A DNA stretch of 17,300 bases from Bacillota bacterium. Lineage in GTDB: Bacteria > Bacillota > Clostridia > Saccharofermentanales > DTU023. Both the position numbers and the translations under genes were made by a program. Positions 1-6,603 of this stretch are shown here, in pieces. The stretch spans positions 1-17,300 of the forward strand of contig JAFAAL010000032.1 of the NCBI GenBank assembly GCA_023426575.1, read 5' to 3'. Numbering within the stretch: position 1 is the stretch's first letter; each line of letters opens with the position of its first letter. The notes beneath the pieces are model-generated. The model was not told the origin of the DNA and did no database searches. It worked only from the letters and a program-made list of their open reading frames with translations.

Positions 1-1073
1 GAGGCTTTTGCCGCATTGTTTGCGCTCTGCTGGCTCGTAGCTGCAGCGGCCTGCTGTGCCGCGGCCTGCTCCTGCCCGAGGCGGAAGAGGTCGGCGCTGT
101 TGAGACCGCCAGCCATCCCTGCCATACTCATGCCGAGGAAGCCAGTCATCGCACCGCCTTCATTGGCAGCGGCCGTACGCAGCGCATCACTCTGAGCTGC
201 GGCAATCGTCGCCGCGGCGAGGTTCGGATCACGCAGCATCCCAGCTCTCTGGGCCTGCTTGATCAGCTCTTCGTCGCCCTCGGGGATGCTGACGGAATTG
301 AGTGCGAGACTGACGACCTCGAGACCACGCAGCTCGGTCCAGGTCTTCGACAGCTCTTGACGGAGCGCGTTTGCGATCTCGGGCCCCTTGCCCATCAGCT
401 CGTTCGGCCGCACTTGCATCTCGGAAATGATGGCAAAGGCGGGGGCGAGGTGATAGACCAGCTCGCTCTTCAGCTGCTGGTCGATCTCCGAGCGATAATA
501 GGCCTCGGAGACATTGCCCGTGACATTTTTATAGAAGAGGATCGGATCGACAATCCGATAGGAATAAGTGCCGTTACAGCGCACGCTGACGTCAATATCT
601 AGATTGATATTGCGGTCGACAACGCGGAAGGCGATGGGATTCGGAGTACCGAATTTATTATCCGTAATTTCCTTAATATTGAAGTAGTAGACCCGCTGAT
701 CGCGTCCCGTATCAGCGCCAAAGGTGATCCTACGGCCGAAATTCTTAAATGATTCGACAATGGACGTGCCGAGATTGCCCGTAAAGATCGAGGGCTCGGC
801 CGAGGCCTCCCAGACGAAAACTCCAGGTTCAGCAGTAAATTCAACAATCTCACCCTGTTGGACGATCATCATGCACTGGCCGTCGGCCACCGCGATCGCC
901 GAGCCGTTGGAAATAATATTATCAGAGCCGCGATTTTGTGAGCGACTCCCCTTCCGGGGCACCCCCTTGGCGACCAGGACCTCCCGATCCAGCGCGTCAC
1001 AGTAGAAAAATTCCTTAAACTGATCGGCGATCGTCGACGTAAACGCACCGGTCACAGCTTTAATCAGACCCAT
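1..1073 (-). CDS. SPFH/band-7 domain protein, YdjI-like (3' end beyond window)
   Basis: The reading frame opens with ATG at 1073-1071 behind a GGAGG ribosome site and runs without a stop to the left edge, giving 357 full codons. The protein starts MGLIKAVTGAF and continues through ADQFKEFFYCDAL, a beginning typical of the YdjI-like SPFH proteins often annotated as virion core protein. No signal peptide is visible. An SPFH/band-7 domain fills roughly residues 30-280, and from about residue 300 the chain becomes Gly/Met then Ala/Gln-rich, a linker that in relatives leads to a C-terminal zinc ribbon not seen here. Relatives are cytoplasmic scaffold proteins linked to membrane stress; the role here is inferred from family only. 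It follows the zinc operon on the same strand but has its own promoter. Confidence 0.85.
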   Translation of the reverse strand, partial: MGLIKAVTGAFTSTIADQFKEFFYCDALDREVLVAKGVPRKGSRSQNRGSDNIISNGSAIAVADGQCMMIVQQGEIVEFTAEPGVFVWEASAEPSIFTGNLGTSIVESFKNFGRRITFGADTGRDQRVYYFNIKEITDNKFGTPNPIAFRVVDRNINLDIDVSVRCNGTYSYRIVDPILFYKNVTGNVSEAYYRSEIDQQLKSELVYHLAPAFAIISEMQVRPNELMGKGPEIANALRQELSKTWTELRGLEVVSLALNSVSIPEGDEELIKQAQRAGMLRDPNLAAATIAAAQSDALRTAAANEGGAMTGFLGMSMAGMAGGLNSADLFRLGQEQAAAQQAAAATSQQSANNAAKA

Positions 1074-1137
1074 AAGAAACCTCCAAAAACAAATGGCAAA
1101 AGCCCCTCGACAGGGTCTCAGCCCATCATGTTCTCAT

Positions 1138-1146
1138 ATTGTAACA
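1138..1146 (-). promoter_or_regulatory. Extended -10 promoter of the SPFH gene
   Basis: On the minus strand the sequence reads TGTTACAAT, an extended -10 (TG, one base, TACAAT). No good -35 hexamer lies 16-18 bases upstream. Transcription would start near 1131 and give a leader of about 58 bases before the ATG at 1073. This is an inference from motif and position. Confidence 0.5.
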
Positions 1147-1203
1147 TTTTTGCGTTTGAAAATTTGAGTCTTTGTAAGGAGCTTTCAGCGCTTATTTCAT
1201 AGT

Positions 1204-2634
1204 CTAATAATGTGTTGTGTACGGATTCTCCGCCTCGATGCTCGTCATCGTCGCTGTCTTGAGGCGGATGTAGAGCAGTCCATCCTCCGCCTTATAGCGC
1301 TCGAGCACCCCGATGACTTCAATCCAGGAGTCCAGAGCGGGCGGCTCTTGGCCCTCGGGCAGCGTCAACTCGAAGCCACACATCCCGCCGTCATTGCCAC
1401 AGCAGCCCGGCCCGTAGCGGAAGACGACATAGTGGGTATTGCCCTTTTGCTCGTACTGCTGAAACATCCCGTGGATGCGGACCTTCTGACCGAGGTACTG
1501 ATCGGCGTTGGCATAGATGTCGAGAACCCAGCCAAGATACATCTTCTCATCGATAAAGAGCTCTTCCCCGTCGGCGGGTCGGGGCAGCGTTGCGACCTCA
1601 AAAGAACGCAGCGAGGGCGCCTCACTCGGATTCTCGATGAGATCAATTAAATCATCATAGTTTTGCACCTCGCCCTCTCCAGCGGATGTCGCTGGCATCT
1701 CGGGCAGCCCCTTCGCCTCGGGAGCGCGGCGGCAGCTGGCGAGACTGAGAGTCAAGCTCAGGACGAGGACAATGGCCAGGCCATTTTGCACAGTCTTGAG
1801 GGCCTGGCGGCGCTGCAGGAGAGGACGCAGTTTGCCGATTAGGCTGCAGATGAGGAAGATGATGAGATTGACGACGACAATCGAGGCGCCCGAGGGCGTC
1901 TGGAGAACATAGGAGGCGATGAAGCCGAGACTAAAAGAGAAGAGCGAGATGACGGCCGCCGTGATGATGACGGCCTTGAAACTCTTGAGAATTCGCATTG
2001 CCGAGAGTCCCGGAAAGATGATCAGGGCCGAGATGAGGAGGGCCCCCATCAGGCGCATCCCAATGACAATGGTCACAGAAGTCAGCCCGGCAAGCAGCAT
2101 ATTGTAGAGATTGGCCGAGGTGCCCGAGGCTCTTGCAAAATTCTCATCAAAGGTGATAGCAAAGAGCCGATTGTAGAAGAAGATAAAGAGGGTGATGACA
2201 ATCAGGGAGAGGATGACCGTCAGTCTGACATCGCTATTTGTCGTCGCCAAAATCGTGCCGAACATGTAGTTACAGATGTCTGTCGACATGCCCCGCCCCC
2301 AGGAGACGGCAATGACACCTATCGCCAGCGCCGACGAGGAGATCATGGCGAGAGCTGAGTCACCCCGAATATCCGACTTGTCGGAGAGGCGCAAGAGGAG
2401 AAAAGAGGCCAAGAGGACCAGCGGAATCGCAAAGGTCAGGGGCGCGAGCCCGAGAACGAGGGCCAGCGAAAGTGCGCCAAAACTGACGTGAGAGAGTCCG
2501 TCCCCGATCATCGCATAGCGCTTGAGGACGAGGCTGACCCCGAGGAGGGCCGAGCAGAGTGAGATCAGGAGACCTGAAATCACCGCACGAACGAGGAAGG
2601 GATAGGCGAGAATTTCACGTATGATCTGGATCAT
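1204..2634 (-). CDS. znuB: Zinc ABC transporter permease ZnuB fused to a lipoprotein-type C-terminal domain
   Basis: The protein has 476 residues, against about 260-290 for usual ABC-3 family zinc permeases. Residues 1-270 are the permease: several membrane helices and the conserved SLVLKRYAMIGDGLSHVSFG, MFGTIL and MRLMGALLISALIIFPGLSA segments. After a basic stretch (K268-K280) comes a hydrophobic segment ending in a lipobox, L298-A-S-C301, which looks like the signal peptide of a lipoprotein. A linker and a small domain (about 360-465) follow, with YLGQKVRIHGMF, C411-C412-G and C419-G-F. From memory, similar small lipoproteins occur beside clostridial zinc transporters. The ATG is one base after the znuC stop (TAAGATG), so translation is probably coupled. 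I see no internal start with a ribosome site, so the two parts are one polypeptide. Permease function is secure; that of the C-terminal domain is unknown. Confidence 0.9.
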   Translation of the reverse strand: MIQIIREILAYPFLVRAVISGLLISLCSALLGVSLVLKRYAMIGDGLSHVSFGALSLALVLGLAPLTFAIPLVLLASFLLLRLSDKSDIRGDSALAMISSSALAIGVIAVSWGRGMSTDICNYMFGTILATTNSDVRLTVILSLIVITLFIFFYNRLFAITFDENFARASGTSANLYNMLLAGLTSVTIVIGMRLMGALLISALIIFPGLSAMRILKSFKAVIITAAVISLFSFSLGFIASYVLQTPSGASIVVVNLIIFLICSLIGKLRPLLQRRQALKTVQNGLAIVLVLSLTLSLASCRRAPEAKGLPEMPATSAGEGEVQNYDDLIDLIENPSEAPSLRSFEVATLPRPADGEELFIDEKMYLGWVLDIYANADQYLGQKVRIHGMFQQYEQKGNTHYVVFRYGPGCCGNDGGMCGFELTLPEGQEPPALDSWIEVIGVLERYKAEDGLLYIRLKTATMTSIEAENPYTTHY

Positions 2635-2635
2635 C

Positions 2636-3340
2636 TTAGACGACCTCCTGGCCTAAGAAGGCCTGCCCCAGGGGACTCCTAAAGTACTCTTCCGCTGGGC
2701 CGAAGAAGAGTTGCCGAGCAGCTAGGTGCAGCACTTGCTTCGTGCGTGAGGAAATCGCTGCGACGTCATGGGTGACGAGGAGAACCGTCACCCCCGCCTC
2801 ATTGACGGACTGCAAAATCTTGTAAAAATCATTGGCAACGAGAGGATCGAGACCCGCCAGCGGCTCATCGAGGAGGAGCAGGCGCTTGCTCGCGAGGAGG
2901 GCGCGCGCCAGGAGTACACGCTGCTGCTGTCCCCCCGAGAGTTCCCGAAAAGAGCTCCGAGCCAGCTGGGGAATCTTCAGCTGCTCGAGAACCTCCGCCA
3001 CACGGGCTCGCTCGCGTCGCCCATAGAAGGGCCGCCAGCCGAGGCTGTTGAGACAGCCCGAGAGGACAATCTCTTGAACCGTCGCTGGGAAATCGCGCTG
3101 AATCTCCGACTGCTGCGGCAGATAGCCGATATCCCGCGAGGAAAAACCCGGGGCATAGCGAATCTCCCCGTGAAGAGGCGCCTTGAGACCGAGGAGGCCC
3201 TTGACGAGGGTCGACTTGCCCGAGCCATTCTCCCCGAGAATCGCTAGGTAGTCTCCCTCTTCCACGCTGAAGTGGACTCCCTCTAAGACAGGGCGCCCCG
3301 CATAGGCAAAGGCCAAATTCGAACAGTCAATCAGTCTCAT
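2636..3340 (-). CDS. znuC: Zinc ABC transporter ATP-binding protein
   Basis: This 234-residue ABC ATPase is of normal family length and has every nucleotide-binding motif: Walker A GENGSGKST (36-44), Q-loop Q76/Q77, signature LSGGQQQR (134-141), Walker B LLLLDEP (154-160) and the switch His191 in TVLLVTHD. The QSEIQRDFPATVQEIV segment is typical of the manganese/zinc importer subfamily. It powers zinc import with the ZnuB permease on the inner face of the membrane. The ATG at 3340 has an AGAGGA ribosome site. It sits 77 bases after znuA, with a hairpin between them, and one base before znuB. The metal is inferred from the operon (Fur-family regulator and His-rich ZnuA); manganese is the alternative. 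Confidence 0.93.
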   Translation of the reverse strand: MRLIDCSNLAFAYAGRPVLEGVHFSVEEGDYLAILGENGSGKSTLVKGLLGLKAPLHGEIRYAPGFSSRDIGYLPQQSEIQRDFPATVQEIVLSGCLNSLGWRPFYGRRERARVAEVLEQLKIPQLARSSFRELSGGQQQRVLLARALLASKRLLLLDEPLAGLDPLVANDFYKILQSVNEAGVTVLLVTHDVAAISSRTKQVLHLAARQLFFGPAEEYFRSPLGQAFLGQEVV

Positions 3341-3363
3341 GGCAATCCTCTCTATAGAGCCGT

Positions 3364-3389
3364 AGCCCGCTGAAAACTTTCAGCGGGCT
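3364..3389 (-). promoter_or_regulatory. Perfect 12-bp inverted repeat between znuA and znuC
   Basis: The arms AGCCCGCTGAAA (3364-3375) and TTTCAGCGGGCT (3378-3389) are exact reverse complements separated by two bases. In minus-strand RNA this is a very stable hairpin about 28 bases after the znuA stop. No U-run follows, so full intrinsic termination is unlikely. Such hairpins after binding-protein genes often stabilise the upstream mRNA or cause partial termination, giving more binding protein than transporter. That role is inferred. Confidence 0.75.
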
Positions 3390-3417
3390 CGGCCCCTCTC
3401 TCTATTCTAAGTAAGAA

Positions 3418-4623
3418 TTAATCGTTTAAGGCGTGACGCAGGTTCTCGAGGTTCTGTCGCATGATCTCGAGATAGGTCAGACCCTGTTCAAAATCTTCCT
3501 TGCTGATATTGTGTGCGCCGTGGAGCAGCATGACTTCCGACCCCGTCGCATCGGCGATAGACTCAGCCATCTTCATATTCGAGAGTTCGATGTGGAAGAC
3601 GACGGGAATTTGCTCGCTCTTGACCTTGTCAATCAAGAAGACGAGGGTCTGAGGGCTGGCATCCCCCTCGGTCGAGCAACCAGGGAAGGCGGCATAGTAG
3701 TCGAGATCATAGGCCTCGACCAGGTAGCGGAAGGGGAAGCGGTCTCCGACGACAATCGTCTTGCGCTTGGCGCTCTCGACCATCTCTTCAAAGTCCTGGT
3801 CGAGCTTCTCGAGCTCGCTGACATATTTATCGGCATTGGCCTGATAGAACTCAGCATTGGCGGGATCGAGTTCGACCAGGGCCTGGGTCAGGCGCTTGAC
3901 GATCTTGATCGCATTTTCCGGATCCGTCCAGACGTGCTCGTCCAGCTCGTGGCTGTGCTCGTGCTCATGATCGTGATCGTGCTCATGATCGGCATCCTCG
4001 TGCTCGTGTTCATCGGCATCGTGATCATGATCATGCTCGTGGTCCTCGTCCTCGTGCTCGTCGGCGTCATTGTCATGATCGTGCTCATGATCCTCATCCT
4101 CGTGTTCATCGGCATCGTGATCATGATCGTGCTCGTGCTCATGCTCCATACCCTCGACGATTTCCTCGGAGTAGGTATCGACCATGTCGACCAGGGCGAG
4201 ATTCAGCTTGCCCTCGCGATTTTCGATCAATTTCTTGACCCAGGTATCGGAGTGACCGCCGACATAGACGAAGAGGTCGCTGTCGTTGATCTCGATCAGA
4301 TCCTTGGGCGTCGGCTCATAGGAGTGCATCTCGGCACCTGGCGTCAGGAGCATCTTGAGCTCAATCTTATCCCCTGCAATCTGACGCAGGAAGTCATACT
4401 GGGGGAAGATCGAGGCGATGACCTTGAGCTTGCCGCCAGCGCTAGACTCCGCTTCGCTCGTCGCCTCAGCACTCGCCGCGGCACTCGACTCATCTGGGGC
4501 TCCGACCTCTGTGCTCTCGAGATCGATACTCGACTCCTTGGGTTCTAGCTGGGCACAGCCAAAGATCAGACCCGTGGTAAATAAGAGGACCATCAAAGTG
4601 GCCAAAATTTTCAGTACTTTCAT
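3418..4623 (-). CDS. znuA: Zinc-binding lipoprotein of the ABC transporter (ZnuA/AdcA-like)
   Basis: This is a 401-residue extracytoplasmic solute-binding lipoprotein. The signal peptide ends in the lipobox I20-F-G-C23, and an acidic/Ser-Ala linker runs to about residue 64. The first lobe carries the metal ligand His100 in GAEMHSYEPTP. A very His/Asp/Glu-rich loop (about 159-229) precedes His230 in the conserved DEHVWTDP. The second lobe contains GDRFPFRYL (293-301), YYAAFPGC, IELSNMKMAE and LLHGAHN, the form common in clostridial zinc proteins. At the position of the usual third His ligand there is Gly293. The loop likely scavenges Zn2+ for hand-over to ZnuBC. The gene lies 13 bases after zur and starts at an ATG behind GAAAGGAA. 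Confidence 0.93.
   Translation of the reverse strand: MKVLKILATLMVLLFTTGLIFGCAQLEPKESSIDLESTEVGAPDESSAAASAEATSEAESSAGGKLKVIASIFPQYDFLRQIAGDKIELKMLLTPGAEMHSYEPTPKDLIEINDSDLFVYVGGHSDTWVKKLIENREGKLNLALVDMVDTYSEEIVEGMEHEHEHDHDHDADEHEDEDHEHDHDNDADEHEDEDHEHDHDHDADEHEHEDADHEHDHDHEHEHSHELDEHVWTDPENAIKIVKRLTQALVELDPANAEFYQANADKYVSELEKLDQDFEEMVESAKRKTIVVGDRFPFRYLVEAYDLDYYAAFPGCSTEGDASPQTLVFLIDKVKSEQIPVVFHIELSNMKMAESIADATGSEVMLLHGAHNISKEDFEQGLTYLEIMRQNLENLRHALND
3937..4143 (-). repeat. His/Asp/Glu-rich tandem repeat region inside znuA
   Basis: This stretch encodes the acidic histidine loop, residues 161-229. Its core (3967-4113) consists of about three units of 48 bp encoding ADEHEDEDHEHDHD plus two variable residues. 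The first two protein units differ at one residue and the third diverges and is one residue longer. Such repeats can change copy number by slippage or recombination. Metal binding by His-rich ZnuA loops is established for the family; repeat-number variation here is inferred. Confidence 0.85.
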
Positions 4624-4636
4624 CTGATTCCTTTCT

Positions 4637-5092
4637 CTATTCCTCTTTCTCCGACTCGTCAGAAGCTAGCTCAGCCTCCGCGGCGGAACATTTGGCACAT
4701 TCACCGACAAAGAGCGTCGCAGGCCGTGACACATGGAAGTTGTGATCGGCCTCAATATGCGAGAAGAGCTTGTCGAGTTCCGAACAGGCGAGACTCTGCG
4801 TCTCCCCACAAGAGCGACACTGCAATTTGCCGTAGGGGCTCGGCGCCTGACTCTCCGCGATATAGCGGTAGGCCGTGCCGCGCCCCTGGGGTGAGGGCAC
4901 CTTGACTGCGCGTTCGGAGTCGAGCAGCTCGCTCAGCGTCCGATAGACGGTCGTCAAGCCCACCCGATATCCCTCTGCCTTGAGCCGCTCGTGAATCTCT
5001 TCTGCAGTCAGAAATTCCGACGCATGCTCGCGGAGCAAGTTCGTGATCAATTGACGAGGTCGCGTCTTGTATCTGCGCTTTTCAGTCATCAT
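4637..5092 (-). CDS. zur: Fur-family metal-responsive repressor, probably Zur
   Basis: This 151-residue protein has normal Fur-family length. The winged-helix DNA-binding domain covers about residues 10-80, with the recognition segment GLTTVYRTLSEL at 45-56. Two CxxC pairs, C92/C95 (CRSC) and C132/C135 (CAKC), form the usual structural zinc site. The H-x-H normally found just before the first pair is replaced by Y87-G-K89, so the sensing site must use other residues; H112, H117 and H120 are candidates. The tail after residue 136 is acidic. It is the first gene of the zinc operon and lies under an operator-like palindrome, so self-repression when zinc is ample is likely. Fur or PerR are alternatives on sequence alone; context favours Zur. 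Two adjacent ATGs follow GGAGGGAGGG and either may be used. Confidence 0.85.
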   Translation of the reverse strand: MMTEKRRYKTRPRQLITNLLREHASEFLTAEEIHERLKAEGYRVGLTTVYRTLSELLDSERAVKVPSPQGRGTAYRYIAESQAPSPYGKLQCRSCGETQSLACSELDKLFSHIEADHNFHVSRPATLFVGECAKCSAAEAELASDESEKEE

Positions 5093-5105
5093 AGCCCTCC
5101 CTCCT

Positions 5106-5126
5106 GAAAATGAAAATCGTTTTCAT
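5106..5126 (-). promoter_or_regulatory. Fur/Zur-type operator of the zinc operon
   Basis: ATGAAAATCGTTTTCAT at 5110-5126 is a perfect inverted repeat of 7-base arms around TCG. Read from 5106 to 5124, GAAAATGAAAATCGTTTTC matches the classical Fur box at 15 of 19 positions. It sits between the -10 and the zur ribosome site, where a bound repressor would block transcription. The operator role is inferred from palindrome and placement. Confidence 0.75.
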
Positions 5127-5154
5127 ATCTTACAGGAAAAAAGCCTCCTGTCAA
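5127..5154 (-). promoter_or_regulatory. Sigma-A promoter of the zur-znuACB operon
   Basis: On the minus strand a perfect -35 TTGACA (5149-5154) is followed after 16 bases by the -10 TAAGAT (5127-5132). The -35 overlaps the stop codon (5151-5153) of the upstream carboxypeptidase gene. The Fur/Zur-type palindrome begins directly after the -10. Confidence 0.7.
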
Positions 5155-6464
5155 CCCCTTTTCGTCAGGTTGAGGCTCAGATAGATGATGGCGAGCAGCA
5201 TCAAGAGGAGAAGAAGCGCTGAGGCTGGCCAATTCCAGCTCTCCTCAGAGCTGACGCTGAGAGTCCTTGGCTCTTTGGCCTCCGTCTCAGACGACACGGG
5301 AGAACTTTCAGCCTCGAGGGTCGGGCGCTCCTCGAGAGGCTGAGTTCGCAGCTCGCTCTTCTCAGGGAGCCTCGCCTCTTCCTCTGTCTCGGGAGGCTCT
5401 GGACGCGTCACTGTCTGGCCTGCAAGATCCCCTCTCTCAGCCCCGTGTTCTAGCTCGCGAGTCATTGTCGGTGCCGGAGAGGTCTCGGGAGGGCCATAAC
5501 GGAGCTCTGAGACTTGCTCTGCCAATCGGGAAAAGTCCACTAAGGCTGCACGCAGCAGCTTAAAATACTGACCACAAGACGTCAGTATGTCCACGTGGTC
5601 AAGGACATGGGTGCCGGGTGCCGTCGCGCCCATTGTCACGATGAGGAGGCGTCCGGCGTCGAGTTCTTGGAATGTCGCGAGATTATAGCCACTGGCCTGT
5701 ATCCAACCCGTCTTCCCGCCCTGAATCAGTCGAGCGTCGAGGCCTAAAATCTCGGCATAATTGAGGAAACTGTGTTGCCAGCTATGGCTTTTGCCATCTT
5801 GGAGGGTGGCCGTGAATTCAGTCTGGCGCATGATCTCGTTGAGGAGAGGGTCCTCAAGGACGGCATTCAGGAGGATGGCGATGCCTCTCGCCGTCACGCG
5901 CTGGGCGGGGTCGTCGAGGCCGACGGCATCGCAGAAGCTGAGATCTGCGCCGAGGGCGCGGGCATCAGCATTCATGCGGGCTACAAATTCGGCGCGGCTG
6001 AGGCCGAGGGCGGAGATCAGGGCTTGGACGGCATCCGCCCCCGAGGCAATGAGAGAGCCTGCGAGCAGCTCGTAGACGGTCAGGGTATCGCCCTCCTCGA
6101 AGCCACAGACGGCAATATTGGCCTCTGCGAGACCGGCATAGTCCTCCTCTTGAATCTCATAGCTCTCCTCGGGGCTGATGCCCTGTTCAGCCATGATTTT
6201 TGAGGCGGTGTAGAGGGTCATCAGCTTGGTCAATGAGGCGGGGCGGTGCCACTGGTCGATTTGATGTTCCAGAAGCGGCTGCCACGCCCCGTCGGGGCCG
6301 ACATAGACGACATAGGCGATGGGCGAGCAGAGTTCCTTGGCCGCAAGCTCGCGTTCTAGCTCCTCCCAGCCCTCATCGGCGTGAATGCCGAGGGGGAAGA
6401 GAGTGTTCAGAAGAAGTAGGAGAGATAAGATGGCCAGCAGAGATTTAGACTTCAGATTCGACAT
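5151..6464 (-). CDS. D-alanyl-D-alanine carboxypeptidase (low-molecular-weight penicillin-binding protein)
   Basis: This 437-residue S11-family peptidase trims the terminal D-Ala of peptidoglycan stem peptides outside the membrane. It has a signal peptide (about 1-29), the catalytic motif S77-L-T-K80, a second motif SGA at 141-143 in place of the usual SxN, and K251-T-G. A Pro/Glu/Ser-rich linker (about 324-410) leads to a C-terminal membrane helix (413-432) and the basic end KRG, so it is anchored rather than released. The linker is longer than in DacA-type enzymes. The chosen ATG is followed directly by the signal peptide, but no good ribosome site precedes it and I see no better in-frame start. 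It lies immediately upstream of the zinc operon and its stop codon overlaps that operon's promoter. Confidence 0.88.
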   Translation of the reverse strand: MSNLKSKSLLAILSLLLLLNTLFPLGIHADEGWEELERELAAKELCSPIAYVVYVGPDGAWQPLLEHQIDQWHRPASLTKLMTLYTASKIMAEQGISPEESYEIQEEDYAGLAEANIAVCGFEEGDTLTVYELLAGSLIASGADAVQALISALGLSRAEFVARMNADARALGADLSFCDAVGLDDPAQRVTARGIAILLNAVLEDPLLNEIMRQTEFTATLQDGKSHSWQHSFLNYAEILGLDARLIQGGKTGWIQASGYNLATFQELDAGRLLIVTMGATAPGTHVLDHVDILTSCGQYFKLLRAALVDFSRLAEQVSELRYGPPETSPAPTMTRELEHGAERGDLAGQTVTRPEPPETEEEARLPEKSELRTQPLEERPTLEAESSPVSSETEAKEPRTLSVSSEESWNWPASALLLLLMLLAIIYLSLNLTKRG

Positions 6465-6505
6465 GATTTTGGGCTTGCGGGTGGGGCTTTTTCCTTTTTC
6501 TTTCT

Positions 6506-6511
6506 ATCATA
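6506..6511 (-). promoter_or_regulatory. Possible -10 element for the carboxypeptidase gene
   Basis: TATGAT on the minus strand would place a transcription start near 6499, about 35 bases before the ATG at 6464. I find no convincing -35, so this is tentative. The divergent gap 6465-6603 also contains the 8-base palindrome GAACGTTC at 6530-6537, of unknown meaning. Confidence 0.35.
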
Positions 6512-6563
6512 CTCTAAAAGAGGCGTTATGAACGTTCCCGTCCCCACGGACTGGGAGCGCATA

Positions 6564-6572
6564 TGCTATACT
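6564..6572 (+). promoter_or_regulatory. Extended -10 promoter of the M16C peptidase gene
   Basis: The sequence TGCTATACT contains the TG extension plus -10 TATACT (6567-6572). A start near 6579 gives a leader of about 25 bases containing the GGAGA ribosome site at 6596-6600. No clear -35 is present. Confidence 0.5.
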
Positions 6573-6603
6573 GCGCTTATAAGAATTCATAGATCGGAGA
6601 TCA

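Noticed and set aside
1181..1203. Terminator after znuB
   Set aside because: Only short imperfect complementarity around GCGCTGAAAGC is present and no U-run follows.
3433..4548. Long plus-strand frame opposite znuA (371 codons)
   Set aside because: It is antisense to a clearly conserved gene; the Ile/Val/Leu-rich runs are the complement of the His/Asp repeats, and no ribosome site is evident.
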